A stretch of 64,000 nt of DNA from Nonlabens arenilitoris (GTDB taxonomy: Bacteria > Bacteroidota > Bacteroidia > Flavobacteriales > Flavobacteriaceae): the NCBI RefSeq assembly GCF_002954765.1, contig NZ_MTPW01000001.1, positions 2,493,501 to 2,557,500 on the forward strand, given 5' to 3'. Position 1 is the first letter of the stretch, and the number at the start of each line of letters is the position of its first letter. The notes under the pieces were generated by a model, which saw only the letters and a list, made by a program, of their open reading frames with translations, was not told the DNA's origin and did not search any database. Of the stretch, positions 8,591-16,924 are shown piece by piece. The position numbers were made by a program, and so were the translations under genes.

Positions 8591-8759
8591 GCAAGAAATG
8601 TATTATAAAAGCTAAATATAATAGCCGAAGGGTGATTTTTTACAATTGAGTTGTGTTTTTCTACAATTGGGTTATTATGACTTTATATAAAGAGAAGACT
8701 GTTTCATATTTGTGCTGTTCTAAACGAATAAAGTATTTTTAGAATTACAAACAGAAAGT

Positions 8760-10094
8760 ATGTCATTTAAGAAATTTATAAAATTTATAATCGCAGGTAT
8801 AGTTATCTCTATTGTCATTAATTTAATTAATGCATACATGAGAGGTGGCTTTTTAACCATTGTAAAAGAAATAGAAGGTTTTGGTATCAACTTTATGTTT
8901 TCTATCGTGTTAACAGTGGGAAATCAATGGTGGTTTGATTTAATGACCAAAAAGTATTCTTGGAAAGAACATACTTTAAAACGTATTATACTAGGTGCAG
9001 TAGGATCAGTAATCATTACTATGGTTTTATTAACCATACTTAATTTTTTTACTTATGTGGTCATCTACGGTGGTAGCTGGGATAGCTTTGTGAGTAAACA
9101 GTCTATAGATTGGTATTTGTTTGGGTTATTTATCACCCTAGTGATGACACTTATCTATCATGCTATTTACTTCTATAGATTGTCTCAAACTCAAAAAGTA
9201 AATGAACAAAAAGTTATTGCAAGGTCTGCAACCGCACAATTTGATGCTTTAAAGAACCAGCTGGATCCACACTTTTTATTCAATAGTTTAAATGTATTGG
9301 TTTCTTTAATTGAAGAAAATCCTAAAGCCGCTACTAAGTTTACCACATCACTTTCTAAAGTGTATCGCTATGTACTAGAACAGCGCAATAAAGAACTGGT
9401 AACGGTAGATGATGAATTGAGTTTTGCAAGAGCTTATGTAGGACTTCTTAAAACGCGATTTGAAGATAGCATAGAAATAGATATCCCAGAAAAAAGCTCT
9501 GATCCAGACATGAAAGTAGTGCCGTTATCCTTGCAATTATTACTTGAGAACGCCGTAAAACACAATGTTGTAAGCGATAGCAAGCCTTTAAAACTGCGTA
9601 TCTATGAAGAGAACAATCAGTTAATCATCGAAAACAATTTGCAAAAAAAACAAGTGCCTAATACCAGCAGTGGTGTAGGACTTCAAAATATTGCATCAAG
9701 ATATCAATTACTTACTAAGCGTAAAATGAGTATCGCACAAGATGATCAGTTTTTCAGAGTACAAATTCCTATTCTAATTAAATCACAAGATGTATTAACC
9801 TCAAAAATAGAAGACATGACACCAGTAGAGGACATAAAATTAATCAAAGCAAAAGAACGAGTAGCCAGCATTAAAGAGTTTTATGATGATGTTGTTAAGA
9901 CAGTTGGTATTTTACTTTTCCTAGCCGCTATTAATTACTTTACATCAGACTTTCCATGGGTGATATTCCCTGCGATAGGTATGAGTATAGGGTTAGTATT
10001 TCAATACCTGCGCACTTATGAAAATGATGTGTTTTTAGGTAAAGGCTGGGAAGACCGTAAGATTGAAGAATTAATGAACGATAAAAACTTTTAA
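8760..10094 (+). CDS. LytS-like histidine kinase with C-terminal 2TM domain
   Basis: A 444-residue membrane sensor kinase. Residues 1-140 hold four hydrophobic helices; the His_kinase region follows with KNQLDPHFLFNSLN (phosphoacceptor H171) and a short HATPase with LLLENAVKHN and GVGLQNI. Unusually, residues about 350-440 form a 2TM domain (KAKERVASIKEFYDDVVK ... GWEDRKIEELM), so the kinase has membrane parts at both ends. It starts a five-gene operon (gaps of 1-2 bp) ending in a LytTR regulator. Confidence 0.93.
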   Translation: MSFKKFIKFIIAGIVISIVINLINAYMRGGFLTIVKEIEGFGINFMFSIVLTVGNQWWFDLMTKKYSWKEHTLKRIILGAVGSVIITMVLLTILNFFTYVVIYGGSWDSFVSKQSIDWYLFGLFITLVMTLIYHAIYFYRLSQTQKVNEQKVIARSATAQFDALKNQLDPHFLFNSLNVLVSLIEENPKAATKFTTSLSKVYRYVLEQRNKELVTVDDELSFARAYVGLLKTRFEDSIEIDIPEKSSDPDMKVVPLSLQLLLENAVKHNVVSDSKPLKLRIYEENNQLIIENNLQKKQVPNTSSGVGLQNIASRYQLLTKRKMSIAQDDQFFRVQIPILIKSQDVLTSKIEDMTPVEDIKLIKAKERVASIKEFYDDVVKTVGILLFLAAINYFTSDFPWVIFPAIGMSIGLVFQYLRTYENDVFLGKGWEDRKIEELMNDKNF

Positions 10095-10095
10095 G

Positions 10096-10392
10096 ATGAA
10101 AAAAGAAGAAACATATCAAGAACGTTACACAAGAGCAAAGGCTCGAGTTGAAGAGATTAGATCATTTTATAACCACCTATTTATTTATATCATTGTTAAT
10201 ATAGGTATTGCATCACTTAACTATTATCAAAATGAGTGGCAATTTGCATGGTTTTTATTCCCTTTAGGTGGATGGGGAATAGGTCTACTAGGTCACGCAC
10301 TAGGTACATTCAGTGCAAATCCATTTACGGGTAAGAATTGGGAACAACGCAAGATTCAAGAATTAATGGAAAAAGAACGTTTAAACAACTAA
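10096..10392 (+). CDS. 2TM domain protein (first of three)
   Basis: A 98-residue protein with an amphipathic start (ARVEEIRSFYNHLFIYI), two membrane helices, and the closing GWGIGLLGHALG ... PFTGKNWEQRKIQELM characteristic of the 2TM family. It begins 1 bp after the kinase stop codon. It is clearly homologous to the C-terminal domain of that kinase, so probably arose by duplication and may assemble with it in the membrane (inference). Confidence 0.92.
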   Translation: MKKEETYQERYTRAKARVEEIRSFYNHLFIYIIVNIGIASLNYYQNEWQFAWFLFPLGGWGIGLLGHALGTFSANPFTGKNWEQRKIQELMEKERLNN

Positions 10393-10394
10393 CT

Positions 10395-10688
10395 ATGGAA
10401 TCTAAATTTAACGAGCAAGAAGCACGTGAAAAAGCCCAGAAACGTGTTAAAGATATAAAAGGCTTTTATGATCACTTAATAGTATTTATCATCATCCATT
10501 TATTAATTCTAGCGGCAGTGCTTTATTTTAATGGTGATTTAAGGTTTTTTATAACCTTTACATTACTAGGTTGGGGAATTGGACTATTTATTCATGCATT
10601 AGTCGTTTTTAAATGGAATCCATTTACTACTGAAGATTGGGAAAAACGTAAACTTAAACAGTTTATAGAAGAACAAGAAAATCAATAA
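10395..10688 (+). CDS. 2TM domain protein (second of three)
   Basis: 97 residues from ATG 10395, 2 bp after the previous stop; an open frame reaches further upstream but overlaps the preceding gene. It has the family pattern KRVKDIKGFYDHLIVFII, two helices, LGWGIGLFIHAL and WNPFTTEDWEKRKLKQF. Paralogue of its two neighbours. Confidence 0.92.
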   Translation: MESKFNEQEAREKAQKRVKDIKGFYDHLIVFIIIHLLILAAVLYFNGDLRFFITFTLLGWGIGLFIHALVVFKWNPFTTEDWEKRKLKQFIEEQENQ

Positions 10689-10690
10689 CA

Positions 10691-10960
10691 ATGAGTAAAG
10701 AGCTAGAAAAAGCCAAGACAAAAGTTAGAAATATAAAAGGTCTCTATAACCACTTAATCATATTTGTGGTGATGAATCTAATTTTTCTAGCGGTGGTTCT
10801 CTACATTGATTTTAGTGTAAACTATTTTATTAACTTCTTTGTTTTACCATGGGGAATGGGCATTTTTATCCAGTGGATGATCGTCATTAAATGGAATCCT
10901 TTCACAAGTAAAAAGTGGGAAGAACGCCAAATTAAAAAATACCTAGATAAAGAAAATTAA
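10691..10960 (+). CDS. 2TM domain protein (third of three)
   Basis: 89 residues with TKVRNIKGLYNHLIIFVV, two membrane helices and PWGMGIFIQWMIVIKWNPF followed by KKWEERQIKKYL. It begins 2 bp after the second copy, and the response regulator begins 1 bp after it. The histidine of the GLxxH motif, kept in copies one and two, is replaced by glutamine, so this copy has diverged. Confidence 0.92.
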   Translation: MSKELEKAKTKVRNIKGLYNHLIIFVVMNLIFLAVVLYIDFSVNYFINFFVLPWGMGIFIQWMIVIKWNPFTSKKWEERQIKKYLDKEN

Positions 10961-10961
10961 T

Positions 10962-11723
10962 ATGAAAGCTATAATCATAGAAGATGAAAAACCATCTGCA
11001 AGAAGATTAAGTCGCATGCTAGATGATATAGGTGTAAAGCCAGAGATCATGCTACATTCTGTGCACGAGTCTGTAGAGTACTTACTTAATCATTCAGCGC
11101 CAGACCTGATTTTCCTAGACATACAATTAAGTGATGGATTATCATTTGAGATTTTTGACCAGGTAGACATCAACAGTGCTATTATATTTACCACAGCATA
11201 TGATGAATATGCACTGCAGGCCTTTAAACTTAATAGTATAGATTACCTGTTAAAACCCATTGACGAGGATGAGTTAAAAGCAGCAGTAGAGCGTTTTGAA
11301 TTACGCTTCCGCGAAAGCGAGAAAAAACAGCTCATTGATTTTAATGAAATTGCAAAGATGTTAGGTAATCCAGTAGATCGTGTTTATAAAAAAAGATATA
11401 CGGCCAAGGTAGGTGAGCATCTCAAGTTATTTAATACAGATGAGGTACAGCTTTTTTATTCTGAAAATAAAGGAAGTTATCTTAACCTAGAGAACGGTCG
11501 CAATTATCTTATTGATGATAAACTAGAATCAATTGAGAAAGAACTCGATCCTTCACAATTTTTTCGCATATCGAGACAGGCCATAATAAATGTAAACGCC
11601 ATAGATGATATGATTTCTTATACAAACTCACGTCTTAAAATAAAAATCAACTCTTTTAAAGAAATGGAATTAATAGTCAGTAGGGAACGAGTAAAGGATT
11701 TTAAAAACTGGTTGGAAAAATAA
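10962..11723 (+). CDS. LytTR response regulator
   Basis: 253 residues: receiver domain with acidic pocket E7-D8-E9, phosphoacceptor D53 (LIFLDIQLSDG), and K98 (DYLLKPI); then a LytTR DNA-binding domain (FYSENKGSYLNL, FFRISRQAIINVNAI). It is the output partner of the kinase at 8760 and last gene of the operon. The linker between domains contains a single-mismatch copy of the palindromic repeat (11304-11319) read as RFRES. Terminator 23 bp after the stop. LytTR proteins bind direct repeats; no target is evident here. Confidence 0.95.
   Translation: MKAIIIEDEKPSARRLSRMLDDIGVKPEIMLHSVHESVEYLLNHSAPDLIFLDIQLSDGLSFEIFDQVDINSAIIFTTAYDEYALQAFKLNSIDYLLKPIDEDELKAAVERFELRFRESEKKQLIDFNEIAKMLGNPVDRVYKKRYTAKVGEHLKLFNTDEVQLFYSENKGSYLNLENGRNYLIDDKLESIEKELDPSQFFRISRQAIINVNAIDDMISYTNSRLKIKINSFKEMELIVSRERVKDFKNWLEK
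11304..11319. repeat. Palindromic repeat, copy 3 (in CDS, one mismatch)
   Basis: CGCTTCCGCGAAAGCG: one T-to-C transition from consensus. It lies in the receiver-LytTR linker of the response regulator, read as RFRES. Confidence 0.9.
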
Positions 11724-11745
11724 AAGAATAATTAAACGCTCTGAT

Positions 11746-11780
11746 AAAAAGCGACTTACTGAAAAGTGAGTCGCTTTTTT
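11746..11780 (+). terminator. Rho-independent terminator of the 2TM/LytTR operon
   Basis: A 15-bp stem AAAAAGCGACTTACT / AGTGAGTCGCTTTTT with one G-T pair, loop GAAA, and a T run. Confidence 0.85.
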
Positions 11781-11894
11781 CATTATATCAAAGTTAACTC
11801 AAAGGCATTAAGAGAGTTTTAACAATAGAAGTAAAACTGCATCTAGCATTCTTGCGTAGGTAAGGTATATAACAATTAATAAAACCCAATTAAC

Positions 11895-12578
11895 ATGAAA
11901 AAAATTGCCCTTTGGTCTAGCCTTGCACTCGCAGTATGTGTAGGAGCGTTTATCGCAGCAGATCACTTAGATGCGCCAGCTGTGGCTAATACGACAGCAG
12001 ACATCGCAGATTTTTACGCCTTTGAAGGTGCAGACTCTAATTCAACAACATTTGTTGTGACCTTACCTGCCGCAAGCGCATCAACTCAATTTGATGAAAA
12101 CGTTCTTATTGAAATCAATATTGATAATACTGGTGTTGATGCAGGAACAACTGGTGTGACAGAAGACCTAGTCATACAAGCATTACGTCAAGGTGATAAG
12201 ATGTACTTCTTTGGTCCATATGCACCATCAACAACTGGTCTTAACAGTACAATAGATACTAATGAGCTTGCTGCTAGTGTAGATATAGGTTCTATGACGA
12301 CTGTAGGTGGCGTTAATTATTTTGCTGGATTAAGGCAAGATGCATTCTTCTTTGATTTTGAAGCCTTTAATAATGTGATCAGTATGGCACCGGCTACAGG
12401 TTTTGGTACTACTGGTAACAACACGTTTGCACCATTAAATGTTAACGCGATAGTTATTGAAGTGCCTAATAGTATGTTAGGAACAGCTCCTACTCACATA
12501 GTAGATCAATTACTGGCACCTAATGGACCAGGCCTACCAGTTGCTTACAACGTATGGGTAGAAACTAAAAGAAGATAA
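11895..12578 (+). CDS. DUF4331-related exported protein
   Basis: A 227-residue secreted protein: signal peptide to about AAD, then HLDAPAVANTTADIADFYAFEG, the opening of DUF4331 proteins (S/DHLDAP ... DIxDxYAF). It also has IEINIDNTG, FAGLRQDAFFFDFEAF and NAIVIEVPNSML, matching the first two thirds of the family. The final DUF4331 third is absent here and appears to be supplied by the next gene 26 bp downstream. Function unknown. A weak ECF-like pattern (AAC at 11835, CGTA at 11855, 17-bp spacer) lies upstream. Confidence 0.8.
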   Translation: MKKIALWSSLALAVCVGAFIAADHLDAPAVANTTADIADFYAFEGADSNSTTFVVTLPAASASTQFDENVLIEINIDNTGVDAGTTGVTEDLVIQALRQGDKMYFFGPYAPSTTGLNSTIDTNELAASVDIGSMTTVGGVNYFAGLRQDAFFFDFEAFNNVISMAPATGFGTTGNNTFAPLNVNAIVIEVPNSMLGTAPTHIVDQLLAPNGPGLPVAYNVWVETKRR

Positions 12579-12604
12579 AAACTAACAATTTAAAATTTAC
12601 AAAA

Positions 12605-13189
12605 ATGAAAATATTCAAATATTTAATAGCTCTTACTGCTGTTGCTGCAATTACAGTTTCATGTGGTGATGATGATGATATCGTAGGAGGCAATCCAGCA
12701 ACTACAGATTTTTCAGGAACATTTATACAACAAGATCAAATGGGTCGTCCAGGTATAAATACCGTTTTTACACCTACAGAGGCTGATGAGAATATGTTTA
12801 ACGTTACCATTCCTGCTAATGGAATTGCTATGTTTCAACCTACTTTTCAATCCCGTATAGAAGCATATTATAATGCATATGGAGCAACCTATGAGAACAA
12901 CATACTAGGATTAGACTTGCCTACTTTAACTACGGCACTAGCTTTAGATGTACTTCAAGTTTCTCCAGATGCACCTACATCATATTTCAGTGCAGCTGGT
13001 GTACCGTTAACAGGTCGTGCCATAGAAGATGACGTGATAGACGTGTCGTTAATTTTACTTTTTGGTGGTAACACAGGAGCAAGATTTGATGGTAATAACG
13101 GTACTCCTAATCTTGTTTCAGATAACGTAGCGCAAGAAGCTGGAACCTCTTCAACAACTTTCCCATACTTAACTGCCGCGCAGTTCTAG
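12605..13189 (+). CDS. Lipoprotein resembling the C-terminal part of DUF4331
   Basis: 194 residues with lipobox (AAITVSCGDDDD). DQMGRPGINTVF near the start and GRAIEDDVIDVSLILLFGGN near the end correspond to the C-terminal motifs of DUF4331 proteins (RxGxPLVNEV; GRRxxDDVVDxxLxxxxGG). It is cotranscribed with the preceding DUF4331 protein and followed by a strong terminator. The two probably act together in the envelope (inference). Confidence 0.72.
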   Translation: MKIFKYLIALTAVAAITVSCGDDDDIVGGNPATTDFSGTFIQQDQMGRPGINTVFTPTEADENMFNVTIPANGIAMFQPTFQSRIEAYYNAYGATYENNILGLDLPTLTTALALDVLQVSPDAPTSYFSAAGVPLTGRAIEDDVIDVSLILLFGGNTGARFDGNNGTPNLVSDNVAQEAGTSSTTFPYLTAAQF

Positions 13190-13202
13190 ATCAGTTATAA
13201 TT

Positions 13203-13240
13203 TATAACTAGGCTTCTCTAAAGCCTAGTTATATTTTTTT
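13203..13240 (+). terminator. Rho-independent terminator after DUF4331 pair
   Basis: A perfect 13-bp stem TATAACTAGGCTT / AAGCCTAGTTATA, 5-nt loop, then a run of T. Confidence 0.88.
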
Positions 13241-13261
13241 AAGCCACCATAACCCCAAATA

Positions 13262-14551
13262 ATGAAAAATCTCATCACCTTTTTAATTTTATTGTTTCTA
13301 GTTTCTTGTGCCACGGCACCTGAACAAAACCAAACAGTAATTACAGACATTAACGACATAGAGTCCTATCTTAATATAGATAGAAACACACTAGTAAAAG
13401 ACTTAAAGTCGCAAACAGAACCATTACAGCTAGACATAGAAAAAGACTCAACACGTATTATTCAAATGTCACGATTAGCTGGATTAAATAATCAATTATA
13501 TGATATTACAGGAGATATAGATTATTTAGAACAAGCAGTACGCTTGCGCGAAAAAGTGCTACAAAGAACAGCTATAAAGCCAGAAAGTGCCCGTAGATCA
13601 CTAGCTCAAATGTATATTAAACAACACCGTTTTAAAGAAGCTGATAGTTTAATGAATACCATAGAGGCTAATGAAAAGCAAGATCAACTTGTGAAATTTG
13701 ATATAGCCATGGAACTAGGAGATTATACAAAGGCAGAAAGCCTATTGAGCTCTATTAAAAATTTAAATGATTACAATTATTTGATAAGAGCTGCAAAATG
13801 GAATGATTATAAAGGCAATCTAGATGATACCATAAGACTGATGGAAAAGGCCATGGAACTAGCAGAAGAAAGTGGTTCAGAAAATTTAATGTTATGGAGT
13901 TATTCTAACATCGCAGACTATTATGGACACCATGGAGATCTCACACTATCTTATAAATATTATTTAAAAACGCTACAGTTAGATCCACAAAATGATTATG
14001 CTTTAAAAGGAATATCCTGGATAGCATATTCCAATGATAATGACATTAAACTGGCATCACAAATAATTAATACGTTACAATCTAGACATGATATACCAGA
14101 CTATAAACTCATTTTAGCAGAATTTGCAGAATATCAAAATAATGAGAGTCAGGCACAGAGATTACGAGATGAATTTTTAAAAGAAACAAATCAGCCTGCT
14201 TACAGAGCAATGTATAATACTTATCGCATTGAAAACTTACTTGCAGGTAATGAAAATCAACAAAAAGCTGGTCTAGAACTAGCTATTGAAGAGGTTGGAA
14301 ACCGGGCTACACCAGAGACTTATGATCTATTAGGTTATGCATATCTAGTCAATAAAATGCCGGTAATTGCTTTGGAAAATCATAAGCGTTTTGTTCAAAA
14401 TAAAACATTTGAACCGGTAGCTCAACTACATCTGGCTCAAATTTTGAAAGAAAATAAATTGGGTGAAGTTGCCCAACCTATTAAGAATGAATTACTAGAG
14501 ACTAGGTATGAATTAGGTCCAGTCACTTATAAAGAAGTGCAACAGATTTAA
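13262..14551 (+). CDS. TPR-repeat lipoprotein
   Basis: 429 residues with lipobox (FLVSCATAP). The body is helical with TPR-like units, for example AEESGSENLMLWSYSNIADYY followed by GDLTLSYKYYLKTLQLDPQN, and YDLLGYAYLVNKMPVIALENH. It follows the DUF4331 pair after a terminator, so it may be partly separately transcribed. Likely an envelope scaffold; partner unknown. Codons at 13539-13558 (RLREK) may be a decayed copy of the palindromic repeat. Confidence 0.75.
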   Translation: MKNLITFLILLFLVSCATAPEQNQTVITDINDIESYLNIDRNTLVKDLKSQTEPLQLDIEKDSTRIIQMSRLAGLNNQLYDITGDIDYLEQAVRLREKVLQRTAIKPESARRSLAQMYIKQHRFKEADSLMNTIEANEKQDQLVKFDIAMELGDYTKAESLLSSIKNLNDYNYLIRAAKWNDYKGNLDDTIRLMEKAMELAEESGSENLMLWSYSNIADYYGHHGDLTLSYKYYLKTLQLDPQNDYALKGISWIAYSNDNDIKLASQIINTLQSRHDIPDYKLILAEFAEYQNNESQAQRLRDEFLKETNQPAYRAMYNTYRIENLLAGNENQQKAGLELAIEEVGNRATPETYDLLGYAYLVNKMPVIALENHKRFVQNKTFEPVAQLHLAQILKENKLGEVAQPIKNELLETRYELGPVTYKEVQQI

Positions 14552-14586
14552 TAAAGAATTGATGTTACCAAGTAGATAATATTTGT

Positions 14587-14622
<36 letters not shown>

Positions 14623-14719
14623 ATGAATCACTTTCCTTTCAAATTGTAAACTCTAGAAAGATGCATGAGTATTTCTAGACGGCTTTGGGGAAAGTCTTTT
14701 TGGTTGGTTAGTTGGGATT

Positions 14720-14743
14720 CCCGATTTGCATTTGCAGGTCGGG
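14720..14743. terminator. Hairpin, possible terminator
   Basis: An 11-bp stem CCCGATTTGCA / TGCAGGTCGGG with two G-T pairs and a 2-nt loop, followed by TTCTGTTTT. A terminator for the upstream gene is possible, though 170 bp away. Confidence 0.45.
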
Positions 14744-14932
14744 TTTCTGTTTTATAAAGATTTATATGAAAATATGTCTTCCATATTTAGGTGTTATTAT
14801 CATAACCTCTTTTGTATTTCTATTTTGCAGATTAATGTTAATGTTGGATTTATAGAATATTTCGTTTTCTTTTTTATAATTGATTTGTTCTTGATTTTCA
14901 CATTTTTCAAATTCTTTAGTAGTAATTAGTTT

Positions 14933-15403
14933 TCAAGTAGATAGGTTATAATCTACGGTTAACCAATATTCACAAAGTTTAAAATAGTTGCTAGTATACC
15001 CTATAAGTTCAAATTGATTGTTTTGAAATCTATACCTGTCAGTGTACGACCATTTCCAGCTACTACCACCAGAAAAGTATATCAATAATGTGTCATGATC
15101 TATTTTAATTCCGTCAAATGGGTCACTCATCATAATATCTTTCTGATATTTTAAAATTGCTTTATCTGATGAATGCCACACGGTCCACTTTCCATCCATA
15201 TATCTATAAATTTGGATTAGTCTTATATTTCCTGATTCTGATTTTTCAATAGTTTCTAGTACCGAAACCTTTTCTTCGATTCCATCAGCATTCAAATCTC
15301 CGTATGCTTCAGCAATAATTTTATATTTATTTGAGATAGTGTCCTGTTGACTAGTAAGATGAACGCTTAAATAGATAATTATAAGAACGATAAAGCTTTT
15401 CAT
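14933..15403 (-). CDS. Hypothetical exported protein with FG-GAP-like motif
   Basis: About 156 residues from ATG 15403 (a TTG two codons upstream is an alternative). A hydrophobic signal segment (KSFIVLIIIYLSVHLTSQ) is followed by AEAYGDLNADGIEEKVSVLE, resembling the calcium-binding strand of FG-GAP/VCBS repeats, and IRLIQIYRYMDGKWTVWHSS. Bacteroidota have many such small secreted proteins; family not named. It is monocistronic. Confidence 0.6.
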   Translation of the reverse strand: MKSFIVLIIIYLSVHLTSQQDTISNKYKIIAEAYGDLNADGIEEKVSVLETIEKSESGNIRLIQIYRYMDGKWTVWHSSDKAILKYQKDIMMSDPFDGIKIDHDTLLIYFSGGSSWKWSYTDRYRFQNNQFELIGYTSNYFKLCEYWLTVDYNLST

Positions 15404-15463
15404 TATCAAAGGGTTGATATAAGTTACTACATTGGTTTATTGAATTATATTATAAAAATAGGA

Positions 15464-15498
15464 CAAAAAAAATCCAGCTCTTTAATAAGAACTGGATT
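15464..15498 (-). terminator. Terminator of the sigma/anti-sigma operon
   Basis: On the minus strand AATCCAG ... CTGGATT is followed by a run of T, 23 bp after the anti-sigma stop codon. Confidence 0.75.
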
Positions 15499-15520
15499 CT
15501 AAATATATCTAATAATAGGA

Positions 15521-16309
15521 TTATCCTTTATCAATAACACCTAGTGTGTAGAGCCTTTCTAGAGTAGGTGCAATGGCACCACCAGCTTCTTCAAGTGTAA
15601 TTCCAAATGCTTGCGTGTCATAATCGTTATCTATTCTTAGTAGCTCATTGTAAGCGTCTTTTTCTGTAGGTAGAGTACCTAGACTAGTAGGTGTTAATGG
15701 ATCTAGAGTTAAAGACCATAATTGATACACCATATTTTCTGGTACCTCTGGTAAACCTTTAGTGTCTATATAAGTAACGTTCTTTTCATTATTATAAAAT
15801 GCTACTGCATTACTGGATTCAAAACCAGCTTGACCTGCTAGATTTACTTTAACCGTTTTTGGATCTGATAAAACTTGTAAGGTGGAAACATATTGAGAAT
15901 TGATACTTTCCATTTCTATATTCTCAGTTTCTAGAAATTCCTTTTGTTGCTCAATTTGCACTATTTCTTCATTTGCCTCATTATTTGCATTATAGAAATA
16001 ACCAGAAGCAATTAGTAATAAACCAGCTGCAGCCCATCCTATATAAGGACTCCATGAGCTAGGTGATTTTAGTACCTTGTTTTTAGCACCTATAATAGCC
16101 TCTAGCTTAGCATAGGTCTCATCGTTATGATCTGGTGCAAGTCCTGCAGCCAGTCGTTGATATGCATTTTCTATACTTATAATTTCTTCTAGCACCTCAG
16201 GATGCTGTTTTGAAATTTGTGCAATTTCTTGAGCTCTATTTGCCGGTAAAGCACCGCACACATATAGTTCAAGATCACCACTTTCTATTAATTCTTTTGT
16301 GTCTATCAT
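15521..16309 (-). CDS. Anti-sigma factor, RskA type
   Basis: 262-residue membrane regulator. The N-terminal cytoplasmic part (ESGDLELYVCGALPANRAQEI) resembles the sigma-binding domain of RskA; one helix (WAAAGLLLIASGYFY, about 90-107) crosses the membrane; a coiled segment and the periplasmic RskA fold follow (VKVNLAGQAGF, NMVYQLWSL, QAFGITLEEAGG). It overlaps the sigma gene by 4 bp, standard for such pairs. It should hold the sigma factor inactive until an envelope signal. Confidence 0.9.
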   Translation of the reverse strand: MIDTKELIESGDLELYVCGALPANRAQEIAQISKQHPEVLEEIISIENAYQRLAAGLAPDHNDETYAKLEAIIGAKNKVLKSPSSWSPYIGWAAAGLLLIASGYFYNANNEANEEIVQIEQQKEFLETENIEMESINSQYVSTLQVLSDPKTVKVNLAGQAGFESSNAVAFYNNEKNVTYIDTKGLPEVPENMVYQLWSLTLDPLTPTSLGTLPTEKDAYNELLRIDNDYDTQAFGITLEEAGGAIAPTLERLYTLGVIDKG

Positions 16310-16845
16310 TCTCCCATTACATTACGTAATTCATTTACACATTTTCTGTGCCTAGTTTTGAGAGTGCCTTCTGGAATATTTAATTCTGTAGCGCCATCTT
16401 TAAAAGTAAAGCCTTTAAAGAAAATCAAGTCTATAATTTTAATACAAGTAGGTTTTAATTTATTTACCCATTTCATTATACCTAGACTGTCCGTTTGCAC
16501 TTCCATTTCGTCAGTAGCATCCTCTGGAATATGTACGAAATAATCGCGACTTAGGTTTTTAAGATTATTCTTATGTGCTTTAGACCTTAGATGATCTATA
16601 GCAGCATTACGCGATATATTCAAAGCCCAAGTAAAAAAACGTCCTTGCTTAACATCATATGAAGATGAATTGTTCCATATTTTCATAAAAACGTCTTGCA
16701 AGACTTCTTCAGCGACGGCATCATCTTTAACTACCGCAAATATAATTCCACGCAATGCCTCATTATATCGTTCATAAACGCGAGAAAAAGCCATTTCGCT
16801 TCCTTCTTGCATTTTTAGTATTAGTAAATCGGGTTGATTACTCAT
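16306..16845 (-). CDS. ECF-family RNA polymerase sigma factor
   Basis: 179 residues. Region 2: AFSRVYERYNEALRGIIFAV, AEEVLQDVFMKIWNN, FFTWALNISRNAAIDHLRS. Region 4: LKPTCIKIIDLIFFKGFTFKD and IPEGTLKTRHRKCVNEL. The RskA partner suggests a SigK-like member. Its C-terminus overlaps the anti-sigma gene (ATGA). I find no clear autoregulatory ECF promoter upstream, unlike the second sigma operon at 26 kb. Confidence 0.93.
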   Translation of the reverse strand: MSNQPDLLILKMQEGSEMAFSRVYERYNEALRGIIFAVVKDDAVAEEVLQDVFMKIWNNSSSYDVKQGRFFTWALNISRNAAIDHLRSKAHKNNLKNLSRDYFVHIPEDATDEMEVQTDSLGIMKWVNKLKPTCIKIIDLIFFKGFTFKDGATELNIPEGTLKTRHRKCVNELRNVMGE

Positions 16846-16872
16846 AGGGAAGATTTGTAAAGTTCAAGATGC

Positions 16873-16904
16873 AAAAAATCCGCGAGTTTCCACGCGGATT
16901 TTTT
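16873..16904. terminator. Terminator after sodC
   Basis: A 12-bp perfect stem AAAAAATCCGCG / CGCGGATTTTTT with an 8-nt loop lies between sodC and the sigma gene; symmetric A/T flanks. Confidence 0.88.
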
Positions 16905-16924
16905 GTTAATTATTTTGAACCGGT

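Noticed and set aside
11835..11858. ECF promoter before the DUF4331 pair
   Set aside because: AAC and CGTA are present, but the 17-bp spacer and lack of further matches make it too weak to call; mentioned only as a hint.
14726..14929. 67-codon plus-strand frame in the intergenic region
   Set aside because: Starts inside a hairpin, Phe/Ile-rich low complexity, no start context; likely chance.
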